Source: Siderastrea radians (Eukaryota; Cnidaria; Anthozoa; Scleractinia; Rhizangiidae). Taken from it: a DNA stretch of 64,000 nucleotides. The stretch covers positions 14,959,034 to 15,023,033 of the forward strand of contig OZ024895.1 in NCBI GenBank assembly GCA_964017195.1, given 5' to 3'. A program made the position numbers and the translations under genes. The notes under the pieces were generated by a model, which did not search any database, was not told where the DNA came from, and saw nothing but the letters and a program-made list of their open reading frames with translations. Positions 24,871 through 38,200 of this stretch are shown here, piece after piece; positions within the stretch are counted from its first letter, which is position 1, and each line of letters opens with the position of its first letter.

Positions 24871-25111
24871 AATGTTGACGTCAATACGACGTTTGGCTTT
24901 CTTGTTAAACGACTCAATGATATCGAGCAGTGTTTAAAAAGTTAATTCCCGTCAAACATTTAATCCAACATTGATATCATAGCAAACTCACTCAACACTT
25001 TATGACTGAATTTAGCAGTGCTAACCCATCTTAAATCGAAACAGTGGTTGTTGAACGGATTTGAATTCGTTTGGGCGGGGCGTTTTTCCATTTAGGCAAA
25101 ATTTTTGGTTT

Positions 25112-25160
25112 TAAGTAAGTAAATAAGTAAGTAACTAAGTATATAAGTAAATAAGTAAGA
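25112..25160. repeat. (AAGT)n microsatellite, imperfect
   Basis: AAGT/AAAT tetranucleotide array. Confidence 0.9.
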
Positions 25161-25530
25161 AACTATTTACGTGTCAATCCATGTAGCTTGGGGATAACCA
25201 CATACTGGTTGGGGGACACAAAATAACAATGTGACTTGACTCGATCCTCTTAGCCCCTCGAGAGGCATAGGGCTTCCACCATAGCTTTCCACCGAATTTT
25301 GTTGTTAAAATAGAAACAATTTGATAGTACGATTAAAAAATGATACTAATCTAATAAACTAGTAATAGCTAATCCTAATCTGATAATCTAATGATTCAAT
25401 AATAATCTCTAAAAAGGTGATACAAAAAATGATTAAATTATACAGTTATGAGCAGAGGGAACAGCCCTTGCATCCATCGTCCACCAGTGAACTTACATTA
25501 CATTTACGAATCTTTTTTTTAAGTATTTAA

Positions 25531-26058
25531 GGGGCCGATTACATGAGCCGGGCTGGCTCGGTAGAAGGGCTGGCTCTGTCTGCCGAGATGACTGCTCAGC
25601 CCGGTATTACATGGGGCGAGCCAGTCCGCCGGCGGCTAAATTTAGAAGCTGTCGTGTGAAAAGATGGCTACATCGAAGAGCATGAATCTAGTGTTTTTAT
25701 TCTCGCTAATCCACTACTTTGGCGTATCATTTCCAGTTTTACGTAGCTTTATGGTCTGATAAACCTTTATGTGTTATATAGAAAGAGAAATATCGATCTT
25801 CTGGTGAGCCATTTTGCTCTGAAGCGAAATTTAGTGACGAGAAAGTGTTGGCCCGGCTAGCCAGGCTGGCCCGGCAATCGCGATTACATGGTAAATTTTC
25901 ATCCCAGCTAGCTGGGATCCCGGCATCGCGATGCCAGGCTCCCAGCTAGCCGGGCTGAAAATTTTCCATGTAATCGCAAAGTTGATTTTCAGTGTGTTTC
26001 ACAGACGTGCCGAGCCAGCCCGGCTAAGCGGGCCAGCCCGCCTCATGTAATCGGCCCC
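25531..26058. mobile_element. PIF/Harbinger-like MITE
   Basis: Terminal inverted repeats GGGGCCGATTACATGA / TCATGTAATCGGCCCC, flanked on both sides by TAA (25528-25530 and 26059-26061), the 3-bp target site typical of PIF/Harbinger. Extensive internal palindromes built from GCCGGGCTGG words. It lies just downstream of the receptor kinase stop codon, so it may sit in the 3' UTR. Confidence 0.75.
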
Positions 26059-26192
26059 TAAATTGCTAAATCAAAACCACTAATGGCGCAAGAAGCCAGC
26101 TGAAATGGATGCTGCATTGCCACTAGGTTCTGACATTGTGGACAGTTTTGACGCTGAAATGCTAGCTTTCTCGAGGAGCGGAAATGATTAAG

Positions 26193-26261
26193 CTAATCTG
26201 CTGCCAGATCGTTGATGTTGGCGTACAGGCTGTTGTCATACTTGTTGAGGTTGACATATGT
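26193..26261 (-). CDS. Receptor kinase terminal exon: C-terminal tail
   Basis: 69 bp including the TAG stop. Acceptor ..ttcttacag, phase 0, matching the previous donor. Encodes a 22-residue tail with the tyrosine motifs TYVNL, KYDNS and LYANI. YVNL and YANI fit the Tyr-x-Asn pattern bound by Grb2-type SH2 domains, which supports this as the genuine receptor tail. It lies 2.28 kb from the previous exon. Confidence 0.85.
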   Translation of the reverse strand, partial: TYVNLNKYDNSLYANINDLAAD

Positions 26262-29200
26262 CTGTAAGAAAACCAGTCCGTACATTAGCTGGGACTTTTC
26301 AAGAGTTTCTACTCTATCCATAGCAGAGGTTTCGGTGACTTAACCTTCGGACGTACTAAGGGGGGGGGGATGCCACCCCACCCAATCAGGTTTTCTTGAA
26401 TTTTACAAGAGGTTTCTTATTAAGCACCTTCCTTTTCCAGTAGCTGTATGCATATCCCTTAGACGCATTTTGACAAAAGTTTGCTGAGACGCAGTTACTT
26501 TGGTTACGAGATATGACTTCATAAGTAGCAGGAGGTCAAGTCATTTCTGGATAAAAATGTGTTTTTTACCCTTTTTAGGTGAAAAAAGCACAGCTGTTCA
26601 CAAAAAAGCAAATGTTCAATAATGTAATATTTGACATGTCTAGCATCAAAAATTTTCACATTCGGCTGTCTTTTGTAACTTCTAATTTTGGATTAAGTCC
26701 ATAAAGGTGACCAATTGGCCGCCATCTAGGATGACGTCACAGGCCTCCAACAGCGCCTAAACCCAAATATATACCTCATCTTGTAGAGCACACCAAAGGC
26801 TTTCTATCAAAGGCAAAATTTTGAAACACAGCAAAAACTCAGGGAAGTGGTTCCACCCCCCTACTTCCCCACAGCTTGTGCCTCGGTAGGGGTGTGATGT
26901 GACTTTGCCTGTACGTCCGAGGGATAAAAGGATTCAGCTAGCATGAACAGTCTGCTTGCATATCGGCATCTTGTGCCCATTATGGCGTAAATATAATGAA
27001 AGCACGGTTTCCTTTTACCATAACGTCCAAAAACCATGTTGTATGATCCAATTAAGGTGATTCCATTGAATTGCATTACGCATCCTTTCTGCGCATCATT
27101 TCTGGCTTGATTAGCGCGCGCACCTTCGGACCTTGATAGGTTTTCTATGAAAGCTGAGCTTTTCAGAGAAATAAATGGTCATTTTCTCCTAAACAAGCTC
27201 GGTGACCCCCATTTTTTCAAACATAAATTCCAATGGCACACGGTCTAGTACAATATATCGCAATTTTGAGAAAAGTTAAAAATTCTGCTTTGAGATATTT
27301 TTATTTAAATGCCGAAAAGAACACGTCTTTAAGTGCAGCGGAGTATGTACGCACGCGGCAAATTCTTTAATTTTTTTTTCATATCTTTAATTCCTGTTCA
27401 ACTAAAATAGTATACAATGTAAGATAAATGTCTATTTTGTTGAACTGCTCCAATATTTCAATACAAGCTATGACTTTTCAAAGCAATCATAGTTCTCATT
27501 TCTGATTACTAGGGTTTCTCAGGAAAACCTTGCAGGTCGTACAGTTGCTGTTAATGACTATCCATTTTGTGAAAAAACAGAACGGTGACCCCTATTTTTT
27601 ATTGCATTTTTGAAATGCTCTAAACATAATTACCAGCTGAACCAAGTTTTAGAAAATTTTGAATATTCCTTCTATTTCGATGAAATCACCTTAAGGTGAT
27701 TCCATTCAATTGCATTACGCATCCTTTCTGCGCATCAGTTCTTGCGTGATTAGCGCGTGCACGGGCGCGCGCACCTTCGGAACTTGATAGGTTTTCTATG
27801 AAAGCTGAGCTTTTCAGAGAAATAAATGGTCGTTTTCTCCTAAATGAGCTCGGTGACCCCCATTTTTTAATACATAAATTCAAATGGCACACGGTCTAGT
27901 ACAACATATCGCGATTTTGAGAAAAGTTAAAAATTCTGCTTTGAGATATTGTTATTTAAATGCCAAAAAGAACACTCTTTAGGTGCTGCAGGGTGTGTAC
28001 GCTCGTCGCAAATTTGTAAATTTATTTCATAATCTTGATTCCTGTTCATCTAAAATAGTATATAATACAAGATAAATGTTTGTTTTGGTGAACTGCTCCA
28101 ATATTTCAATACAAGCAATGACTTTTTAAAGCAATTAGAGTTGTCATTTCTGATTACCAGGGTTTCTCAGGAAAACCTTGCGGGTCGTATAGTTGCTATT
28201 AATGGCTATCCATTTTCTGAAAAAACAAGCACGGTGACCCCTATTTTTTATTGCATTTTTGAAATTTTCTCAACACAATTACCAACTGGACCAAGTTTTA
28301 GAAAATTTTAAATATTCCTTCTATTTCGATGGAATCACCTTAAGTGAAACAAAACTGCATGAGAATTAAATTCATGTGTTATTGATTAAAAAAAATGTTC
28401 GTTAAAATAGTTACGCAGAATCAAAAGTGCCTTGTCTTACTTTTAAATTTTATATGTATCAAGAGATTGAGTCATGTGCTACTCCTCACCGCTTGGCCAT
28501 AAATAAAACATATATAATCTTCCTTCAAACTGACCCTCTTACCTTGTGGTTCCTTTCCATATCTTTCATAATCTTCCTCAGTTTGTCAAACGTTGGTCGA
28601 TCATTTGGGTTTTCTTCCCAACATTTCATCATAATCTGAAATCTAATCCAGGTAAAAGAAAAAGAAAAGAAAAGAAGAGAAATTGTTGTCATTAGCATCA
28701 ACTCAAATATATCCGATTATGATGCCACTTTTTGAAGTAAGGCTAGTTAAAAAACGAGGTAGCTAAATATTTACTTTCTTTCTTGTTGATAGTCCATCCG
28801 AAACTTCCAACGCCTTTGGCGATGCACTCCATTACAATCAAATGCAAGTCTAGTCAGTTTTTTAGATTAGAGTTTTGTAAGTACTCTTATGCCTTTCTAC
28901 ACGACACTGAGTAAAAAAGGACTTGGATTTTGAGCTGTTAACCGAATTAACAAATTTTCATCTGTCACTCCAGCTGACACTGACAAATGTTGGCATTTAG
29001 AATTGGTGTAAATCGACTTGCCTATAAAGTACTTTTTACTGGAAACAAACAAAGAAACAAACTTAACATTACTCACAGTCTTTCATCAACGTGTCTTGGT
29101 TTTGGCATTCTGTACCCCTCTTGAAGTTTCTCGGCGATTTTTCGAGCATTTATATCCGGATATGGAGATCCACCTAGGTGACATGAAGTTCAGCTTTTAT

Positions 29201-32200
29201 TATGCACGTATTTAGACAATTTAGTGTGTGTAAAACTGGATTGACCATAGCTCACCATCTCTCGTAAAACATTTACGTTTGTGTCGACTAGTGCCAGCAA
29301 GTTTCCAGACACTGTGAAGTTACTCCAAAATAAATCACGTTTACTAAAGCACCTCGGAAATAAGACATCAAAGACACAAAACTAAGTTGACACTTACCTA
29401 CAGTTAGAATCTCGTATAGCAGGATGCCATAACTCCAGCTACAAACAAATGGGATAAGTAGTATGATTGGGTGAATTAATAAGAGTAATTAAACGGACGT
29501 AGCCCTCTATTTTAGCCCTCTCTGTTGCAGTGACCCGTTAGTTACCAAATAATGCCGTAAATACATATAGATATCCTAGCGTAATAGCGGCGACTTAAAA
29601 AATAGCACAGTAAGTACCAAAGAACTGGTAAATAAGTAACGTAGGGCTTATCTGCGAGAACGTCATTTTCGTTCTCGTAACATGCCTGACGTTGCGGTCC
29701 GAATCCAGACCAGAACGCCAGAAAGGCAAGAAAGGTTGACAATATTAATGCTTGTGACTTTAAACTCGCGTTGCCTGAGACTCTCGTACGTTTTCTCCTG
29801 TTTGAACGATCAGTACAACGCGAGTTTCAAGTCACAAGTAGTAATATTGTCAACCGTTCTAGCCTTTCTCAAATCTCAACTTTTGATCCAGTTCGTAACA
29901 ACATTTGATACTACGAGCGTCCGGTTGTATAAATCACCCGTAGAATAAGTAAAAGCCTTATGCAAACAGTCTTGGATTGCTAGAGCTGTAGGTCAGTGTC
30001 TCTTAAACTCGTATTTTCGTCTTTATCGAGACACTCAACAACAAAAAATCCTCTGGTATACAGGGACGGTTTCATTAAACCTTCAGTTGAGTAAAGCAGT
30101 TGTTTTATGCAAGGCGCAAAGATCCCAATATTTTTTTTTTCATGAATAATCTTCGTTCACTTCGTTTCAAGAGACAAAAAGAACGAAGGTAATGAAAATG
30201 TTTCAAAATTTTCCAAGAACTGATACGTAGATGACTTATTCAAGGTGTAAGAGTATAATGAATTGTAGTACCCAGAGAGTAATTATATTTCTTTGATCAC
30301 AAAAAAAAGATACTTACACGTCACTTTGTGTTGTGTATGTTCCATACATCAAAGCCTCATAAGCAGTCCATTTAACAGGCAGGCGACCCTTTGAATACAA
30401 ACAGCAATTAGGAGTGGCAAAACGACCAAACGGAGAAAATTGTATTGTCAAGTTTAGGTAATAGAAATCAAGTTGTATTTACTACGGTGGGATCGAGACA
30501 TCCGTTTTGTCACGATCCTTCCCATTCTTATACGGCTGTTTTATATTATTTGATAAATTAACTTATTAAGTAAGTTATTGATTAATTGATTAGGTAGATG
30601 ATACGTTTTTATAGATTCAAGAAAAAATTTAAAAGATTTCATCCATGGTCATTGAAAGTACGGATTATTATTATCATTATTATTATTATTATTATTATTT
30701 CAATTATCATTATCATTATCGTTATTATTATCATTATCTTTATTTATTTATTTATATATTTATTTATTTTATTTATTTATTAATTCACTGATGATGAATG
30801 TACCGCTGTATAGCGAATTATTTCCTCTCCCATAATTTCAATATAATGCCATTTTCATCACTCACCCGACTTTTTCTGGAGTAAATATCATCCTGATGCA
30901 CATTTCTAGCCATCCCAAAATCTGTCACCTTACACTTCTCTCCTTCACCAACAAGAACATTTCTTGCCGCCAAATCACGATGTATAATCTAGAAAAAAAT
31001 ATTATCTCACGTTTCATTTTTCAAAACGTTTGAGATAATCTTTTGGAGCCGCAGGGGGTGGAGGTAGGGGAGAGGGTGGGTTTTGGGGTTAAGCTAACCT
31101 TTTTTGAAGACAAATAACACATGCCATCAGCAATTTGCCAAGCGAACCTCATCAACTGCTCTGCAGTAAGGTTGGTCTGCGGCTTCACATCCGGGTCCTT
31201 ATAGTATGTGTCGTGCAACCCTCGACTCTTCCTCAAGTAGCCCAGCAGATCACCAAATGGTACGTACTCAATAAGGACCAGAAGAGAGTCTATGGCCAAT
31301 GAAACAAGATATTGGTCGATGAGTAAGAGAGTATAACTTACAAGTGAGTATGACTTATTTAGTATGCGAGGTTATGGTGCCTTTCATAACCCAAACGAAT
31401 GAAGCACACGAAAAGTTCGACCTTTCTTTCAGCTTTGTCCACACTTGGATCGGTTTGTGCGTTCTTCCCGAATAGGGGAGTGGTTAATAACGGCTGAAAT
31501 TTCATTCAGGGTCAAACGTTGAACTTTTCAAAATGACTACTCTTCAGCCTCGTTCTGAATAATCTTTGGCGTTGAACTCGTACAGCCAGTACCTTTTCTT
31601 CACTTCGCGCCAGTTTGAAGTTGTCTTCCATTGCTTTTTGACCAGCACGATTGGTTTTGCTATTTATTTCGTTGTAATTAAGGTGGGCAGAATTCAGTTC
31701 AAATTAAATCTACAGACTAATTTGATTAATGTGGTTCGTCCAAAGCTGTGATTTAGTTCGGGTTATGATAATTACGGCGTTTGACCCGGGCCTAAACTGT
31801 ATAGACATTGAAGTTATGAATATATGAAATTCATATATTTGAACTGCGGAATGAAGAATTAAATGTGAAGATGATCCTCGCAGTTATTAACGCAACTTAA
31901 GCAGTTGCGAAAAGAAAGCCTGAAAAAATCAGGCTTGCCGGGATTCGAACCCTGACCTCTGCGATACCGGTGCAGCGCTCTAACCAATTGAGCTAACAAG
32001 CCAACTGGGAGCTGGTCATTAAATTGGTTCGTAATATACCCGGGAAAGATGAAGATGAAGTTATGAATATATGAAATTCATATATTTGAACTGCGGAATG
32101 AAGAATTAAATGTGAAGATGATCCTCGCAGTTATTAACGCAACTTAAGCAGTTGCGAAAAGAAAGCCTGAAAAAATCAGGCTTGCCGGGATTCGAACCCT

Positions 32201-35200
32201 GACCTCTGCGATACCGGTGCAGCGCTCTAACCAATTGAGCTAACAAGCCAACTGGGAGCTGGTCATTAAATTGGTTCGTAATATACCCGGGAAAGATGAA
32301 GATGAAGTTATGAATATATGAAATTCATATATTTGAACTGCGGAATGAAGAATTAAATGTGAAGATGATCCTCGCAGTTATTAACGCAACTTAAGCAGTT
32401 GCGAAAAGAAAGCCTTTCTTTTCGCAACTGCTTAAGTTGCGTTAATAACTGCGAGGATCATCTTCACATTTAATTCTTCATTCCGCAGTTCAAATATATG
32501 AATTTCATATATTCATAACTTCATCTTCATCTTTCCCGGGTATATTACGAACCAATTTAATGACCAGCTCCCAGTTGGCTTGTTAGCTCAATTGGTTAGA
32601 GCGCTGCACCGGTATCGCAGAGGTCAGGGTTCGAATCCCGACAAGCCTGATTTTTTCAGGCTTTCTTTTCGCAACTGCTTAAGTTGCGTTAATAACTGCG
32701 AGGATCATCTTCACATTTAATTCTTCATTCCGCAGTTCAAATATATGAATTTCATATATTCATAACTTCATCTTCATCTTTCCCGGGTATATTACGAACC
32801 AATTTAATGACCAGCTCCCAGTTGGCTTGTTAGCTCAATTGGTTAGAGCGCTGCACCGGTATCGCAGAGGTCAGGGTTCGAATCCCGGCAAGCCTGATTT
32901 TTTCAGGCTTTCTTTTCGCAACTGCTTAAGTTGCGTTAATAACTGCGAGGATCATCTTCACATTTAATTGTATAGACATTATCTGATATTCTTCAGCAAT
33001 GTGCGCAAATAACGTTACTCTACCACGATGTTTAGCAAATTATCCGAAAATTAACATGACCGTCAAACAAACTTTCCAAAATGGTCGGGGCTAGAGCACT
33101 AGGAAAATGAAAGTAAAGCTGCATGGCTGGTGAAAATATGCAATTCTCTTTGCTCACTGAGAGACACCCAAGCGCCTCAAGTCGATCTCCTATGACCCTG
33201 CAGCTGTCTCGTATTGTCTGTTACAACAATGCGTTCGAACACTTCGAACTTTACATGGCTGTATCACGTGTCCATACAAGCATCTTAGATGATATAAAAA
33301 AAAACAATCTGCATTACCGCCCTCTGTGACGCATCCCATCAGCTTGATCACGTGAGGATGTGGTTTCAGTTTTTTCATCAACTCAAGTTCTGACAGCAGA
33401 TCCTTTCTATCCGAGGCCGGGGCGTTCGCTGCAGATAAAACGTTTAAGTAAGTAATATACTCTAACGCCGAGTAAAGGAGTTTAACGGAGTTTAACGGAG
33501 TTTAATTCCACACTGGTTCGGTGTTAATGTGCTTCTTTCATCTACACTGTATACAGCTGAAGTACGTAATACTTGTAATACACTTTCATGTGTTTCCTTA
33601 TTTAGTTGAGCGATCGTGTCTAATGAGCGATTTTTTTAATACCTTAGAAGCAAATTTTTGCAGGAGCTCAAATTTGAAAATTTTCAAAACCAAAGTGAAC
33701 TAAAGCGGCAATAAAAAAGATAGTCCATACGTGGTTAGACGAAAATTCCTAAAAATTTTATAATTCCTTTTCTTTTTAACCTGACTTTTCTTCTGTTCAT
33801 GATGACTAAATGTTACACTGATAACAATGGTAAACAATCTTGAGCGTGAAAGCACGTAATGCGAGCATATAAAGAATATAGAAGGGCCCAAATTAGAATC
33901 CTACCTTTGAGCATCTTCACCGCCACTGTGATACCTTCCTTGCTCCCTCGCAAATTTCGCACCGTTGCCTGGGCAACTTGAGAGAAGGCTCCTTTACCGA
34001 TGACTTTGATAATGTTGACATGTTCCCGACTGATTTCCCAGCTTCTAGTTGAGGGATGAAGTGGCATGTAGTCTCCCCCTGCTGGGGTTGCATAGGTTGG
34101 AGCGTCATCCGAATGAGCCACTCTTGAGGGCTGCGTTGAGTCCTCCACATGGATGGCTATGGGATTCTAGAGAAAAATGTCAATGTTTAAAAAAACTTAT
34201 ACCTCCAACAAGGCCACGAGAAACTTTGGTGTATTTACGTGGTTTTCGAAGGAAAGGGTTGTACAGAGGACAATAATGCACGAGCTTCTGTTTGGGCTAA
34301 AATAAAGTGACTATAACAATGGCAATGGGATTGAGCCACATAGATACCATTGTTTTTGTACATAAAACGACATTCTTTGGAGCTATGGCAGTTTAGTAGA
34401 CATTCCCTGTAGTCTATTACAGGTACGTCTATCTCAATGGCTCAATCATATATGACTATTCACAGACAATTCACGAACGTGTGGCCACACATTAAAAACT
34501 TTCAGAATCCAAAGATGTTAGGAAAAAATACTAACTGGTGACTACAATGCAAAAACAAGGTGGTGTGCTCAAATAGTCATAGCTACGTCCTTTTCAGTGT
34601 AGGTAGGTCTTAAGTGAGGTCTAAGCCGAAGGGTCCGTGAATTATTTCTGTTCAAAAACTTAGCTACTCATCATCTGCTCTTTGTCATTTACTCTGCAGA
34701 TGACGAAATGTGCTTACCATAGCCACCAGATCGCCGCATCTTGGGCATTTGTTTCTTCTAAAACGCAAGAATAATAATATCTACGTTGTCCAGTTTTTAA
34801 TCATATCATTTTCTTTTTAAGCTTAGGACTTACCTGTGAGAAATTGCTATTAAAACAGAAGAAAAAACAAACAAACAAACAAACATAAAACACTTCAGGA
34901 CTTGAGAATTTTAGGGTTTTGTACTTTTATCTTCAAACTGTGTTCCTAGGAACAAAATCTCAAGGTGTTACTGGAAGAAAGTGTTTTATTACATTATTTT
35001 GCCACAGAAGAGTAATACGCTTTAATGATACATTGCATTATTTTCAAAGAGTAAACAAATGAAAGAATTGCTAACTCTTCACAACTTTAACATATTCGTT
35101 TTAGTATTTAAGCTAGAATTTTGAAAAAATTTATAACATGATGCCTAATTGTGGTCTAAAATGTTCTTTGTGTTTAGTGTCAATGTCCGTTTGGACCTCC

Positions 35201-38200
35201 TTTACCAATTAATTAACAAGAAATATACTTACTTGTTTGTCTTAGGGTTCCCTGCAATAATATGAACAAGCTGGCATTAGTAACTGAACAATGTGCAACT
35301 AGAAATAATTCATCAAAACACATTCGTTTTTTTTTTCTCCAAGAAATTGTTGATTCAAAACAGCAGGTCTCACTTACCAAGACACATCCGCGTTCTCCGA
35401 AGCATGACAAGTAGAATAAGTATAACTACGACAAGTAAAATGATGGCAGTGATGTAGGCACCATGAAGAACTGTCTTCTGCTTGTCACGCGAATGGCCTA
35501 GAATGCACATATACACCTAATTAAAACGTTGTCGGGTGAAAAGCATAAAACATTGACGATGAGACCCAACGGATTTTTGGGTAGATGTATATTTTCATTT
35601 GAGTTTTAAAATTCAAGCCTGTTCTCTTGTGACTGACGTTGATCGCAGCGAGTTGCACGTGGCAATGGAAACCGTGCAAGCCTACCTGAAAGTGGCCAAG
35701 TTGGCCAACAAGGGCCAATTTAAGCGCTAGACAGTGCGAAATTTGCCAAAAATTGTATTCTTACCTGAGTTAAAGAATTTTTGCTGGAAAACTATTCGGT
35801 AGAACAAAGTCCTACCACTAACCATTCGTTCACTGTCGGATACATGAGTGACGGACGCACAAAGTGCGATATCAAAACAGACAAACAATACAAGTGAACG
35901 GCTTTCAAAATGCAAATCAGTAAATAGTTCAGATGTTTCCCAGCAAACCACTGGGTGGTATCGTTTATGGTTTGTCTTCTTCTTCCGACAACGTTTTTTC
36001 AAATAGGTATATACAGTTTTAAAGATAAGCTGTGTCAATATACTCGAGTTGTATTTTTCACTCAGGTGAGTAATAGACATGGCACGTGATGCAGAACACC
36101 GACAATAGTCTTAGAACAAGTACTCTACCTACCCTAGGGAATCAACCAAGCAACCTCTCACCCTCCCCCTTACAGCATTGAGCCGTTTTCAAGAACGCTT
36201 TTTACATGTCAACATTTAGCCGGATTGATTTGGTGGAGAAAAGGAGTTGGAGGGGAGCTCACCGGGATTCACATTCAGAAAAAGTTGAGTATCCTTAATT
36301 TCAAGCAGGACCTTATTGCAGTTTCTGATTTTTCTTTTGAGAGAAAACCTCGAGAGAAGCTTCCAGGAAGTAGAAGTGGTTATTTTAAAATTTATTTAAT
36401 ATTTATTTGCTGCATCTTTGTCAGTTGATCTTGTTGCTTAATGGTGAATGTATAATACTTAAGGAGGCTCGAAACAGTTGTTTTGGCCTTGGAGTGTATA
36501 TCTTTTGGAGTTAAAATTTCGCATAGAAGATAAACTTCGATTTCCTTGATACTACACCACCTTTTCAAAATATGATCAAAGTTTATTTTCTCACTGGTTT
36601 CCTAGCAGCAGCTGTCATCATAGCAACGGTAATGGACAACCCCTCATTTTAAATAATGTCGAATATCTCGAAAACTAGTCAGACACTTTATGACGAAACT
36701 TGAACTATTTGAACTACTCAACCTACACAACTTGTACGCGAAATTAGGGAAAAATCTGTACGAGCGTTTTCACGTAAATCATGATTCCTTTTTTACGGGC
36801 TGATTTTGGTCATTCCTGGAATTGTCTCCAATATTTCAAGAAAGATAAAACTTAACACTTTCCCTTTTCAGTTGAAGGATTTTTTATGATATCCGGCAAA
36901 ACATTCTTAATGTACATTGAACTTCCTAGGTGGCTGCGATTTTAAGATATTTATTTTTAAAAACTGCTAAAATGCAGCGCAAATTAGCCAAAAAATCCGT
37001 AATTTGCATAAATAGAAATATTTGTAAACTGCCCTTACAATAATAATTCTTTTTGATGTTCCAGCAAGTTCTAGGCTGAATAAACATTTCTGTTATTAGA
37101 TAGGAAGGCTGAATCTTGGTCAAGTTTCAGTTGTTATTAACTTTCAACGAGCAACAGTATTATTTCGTTTTTCCTGGTCTATTTCTCGGTTATTCACGTA
37201 CAATGAATATTAATACGCGCTGCGCTTGTGTCCTCTCGTGCGTTTATAATTCCTTCTCATGATAAAAAAAATATTCGTCTTCTGAGCTTGTTTCTCGTCA
37301 TTTTTCGGCCCCAGTGTAATGCCATCGTGGGCGTTAACATGTGTGCAATCTGTAATTAAAAAAGCTAAAACGTTAGTCAGTATTTAACAAATAATGGCAA
37401 AGAGTCTCCAGGAAGAAGCTCAGAAGACGAAAATGTTTTATTATTACGAGAAGGAATTATAAATGCACGAGAGGACAAAAGCACAGCGTGTATAAATATT
37501 CATTGCACATGAATAACCGTGAAATGGACCAGGAGAAACAAAATAATACTGTTGCTCGTTGAAAGTTAATAACGACTGAAACCTGACCGAGATTCAGCCT
37601 TCTTATCTAACAAACGAAATGTTTATTCAGCCTAAAACTTGCTGGAACATCAAAAAGAATTATTATTCTAACGTCAATCAATTTGAGAGAAAAATCTGTA
37701 AGGGCAGTTTAGAAATATTTCTATTTATGCAAATTACGGACTTTTTGGCTGATTTGCGCTGCATTTTAGCAGTTTTTAAATATAAATATCTTAAGATCGC
37801 AGCCACCTAGGAAGCTCGATGTACATTAAAAATGTTTTGATATCATAAAAGATCCTTCAACTGAAAAGGGAAAGTGTTGAGTTTTATCTTTCTGGAAATA
37901 TTAGAGAAAATTGCAGGAATGACCAAAATCAGCCCGTAAAAAATGAATCATGATTTACGTGAAAACGCTCGTACAGATTTTTCCCTAATTTCGCATACAA
38001 GTTGTGTAGGTTGAGTAGTTCAAATAGTTCAAGTTTCGTCATAAAGTGTCTGACTAGTTTTCGAGATATTCGACATTATTGAAAATGAGGGGTTGTCCAT
38101 TACCGTTGCCATGGTGACAGCTGTTGCTAGGAAACCAGTGAGAAAATAAACTTTGATCATTTGTTGAAAAGGTGGTGTAGTATCAAGGAAATCGAAGTTT

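Larger units (their letters stand above)
23249..25530. other. Intergenic region between two convergent genes
   Basis: Contains a probable MITE at 24642-24870 and an AAGT-type array at 25112-25160. No supported coding exon. Confidence 0.5.
31810..32968. mobile_element. 1.16-kb palindrome of tRNA-bearing units with 12-bp TSD
   Basis: Flanked by identical 12-bp repeats TGTATAGACATT (31798-31809 and 32969-32980). Left arm: two 247-bp units in minus orientation plus a partial unit. Right arm: the mirror image. The centre is near 32412. The four full units each hold a tRNA-like sequence. Arms look nearly identical, differing at about one base in the third tRNA copy. It sits in the intron between the helix-C and hinge exons. 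Confidence 0.88.

Noticed and set aside
30598..30783. Isoleucine-rich ORF resembling a membrane segment
   Set aside because: Translation of an ATT microsatellite.
32577..32894. A genuine cluster of four functional tRNA genes
   Set aside because: The copies sit in a mobile palindromic array, have C33 and stem mismatches, and carry a GGT anticodon that is rare in animal nuclear tRNA-Thr. Kept only as tRNA-like.
33190..33381. ORF beginning [11 protein letters not shown] as a stand-alone small gene
   Set aside because: It is the helix-C exon of the kinase extended into the intron; the true exon is 33318-33428.
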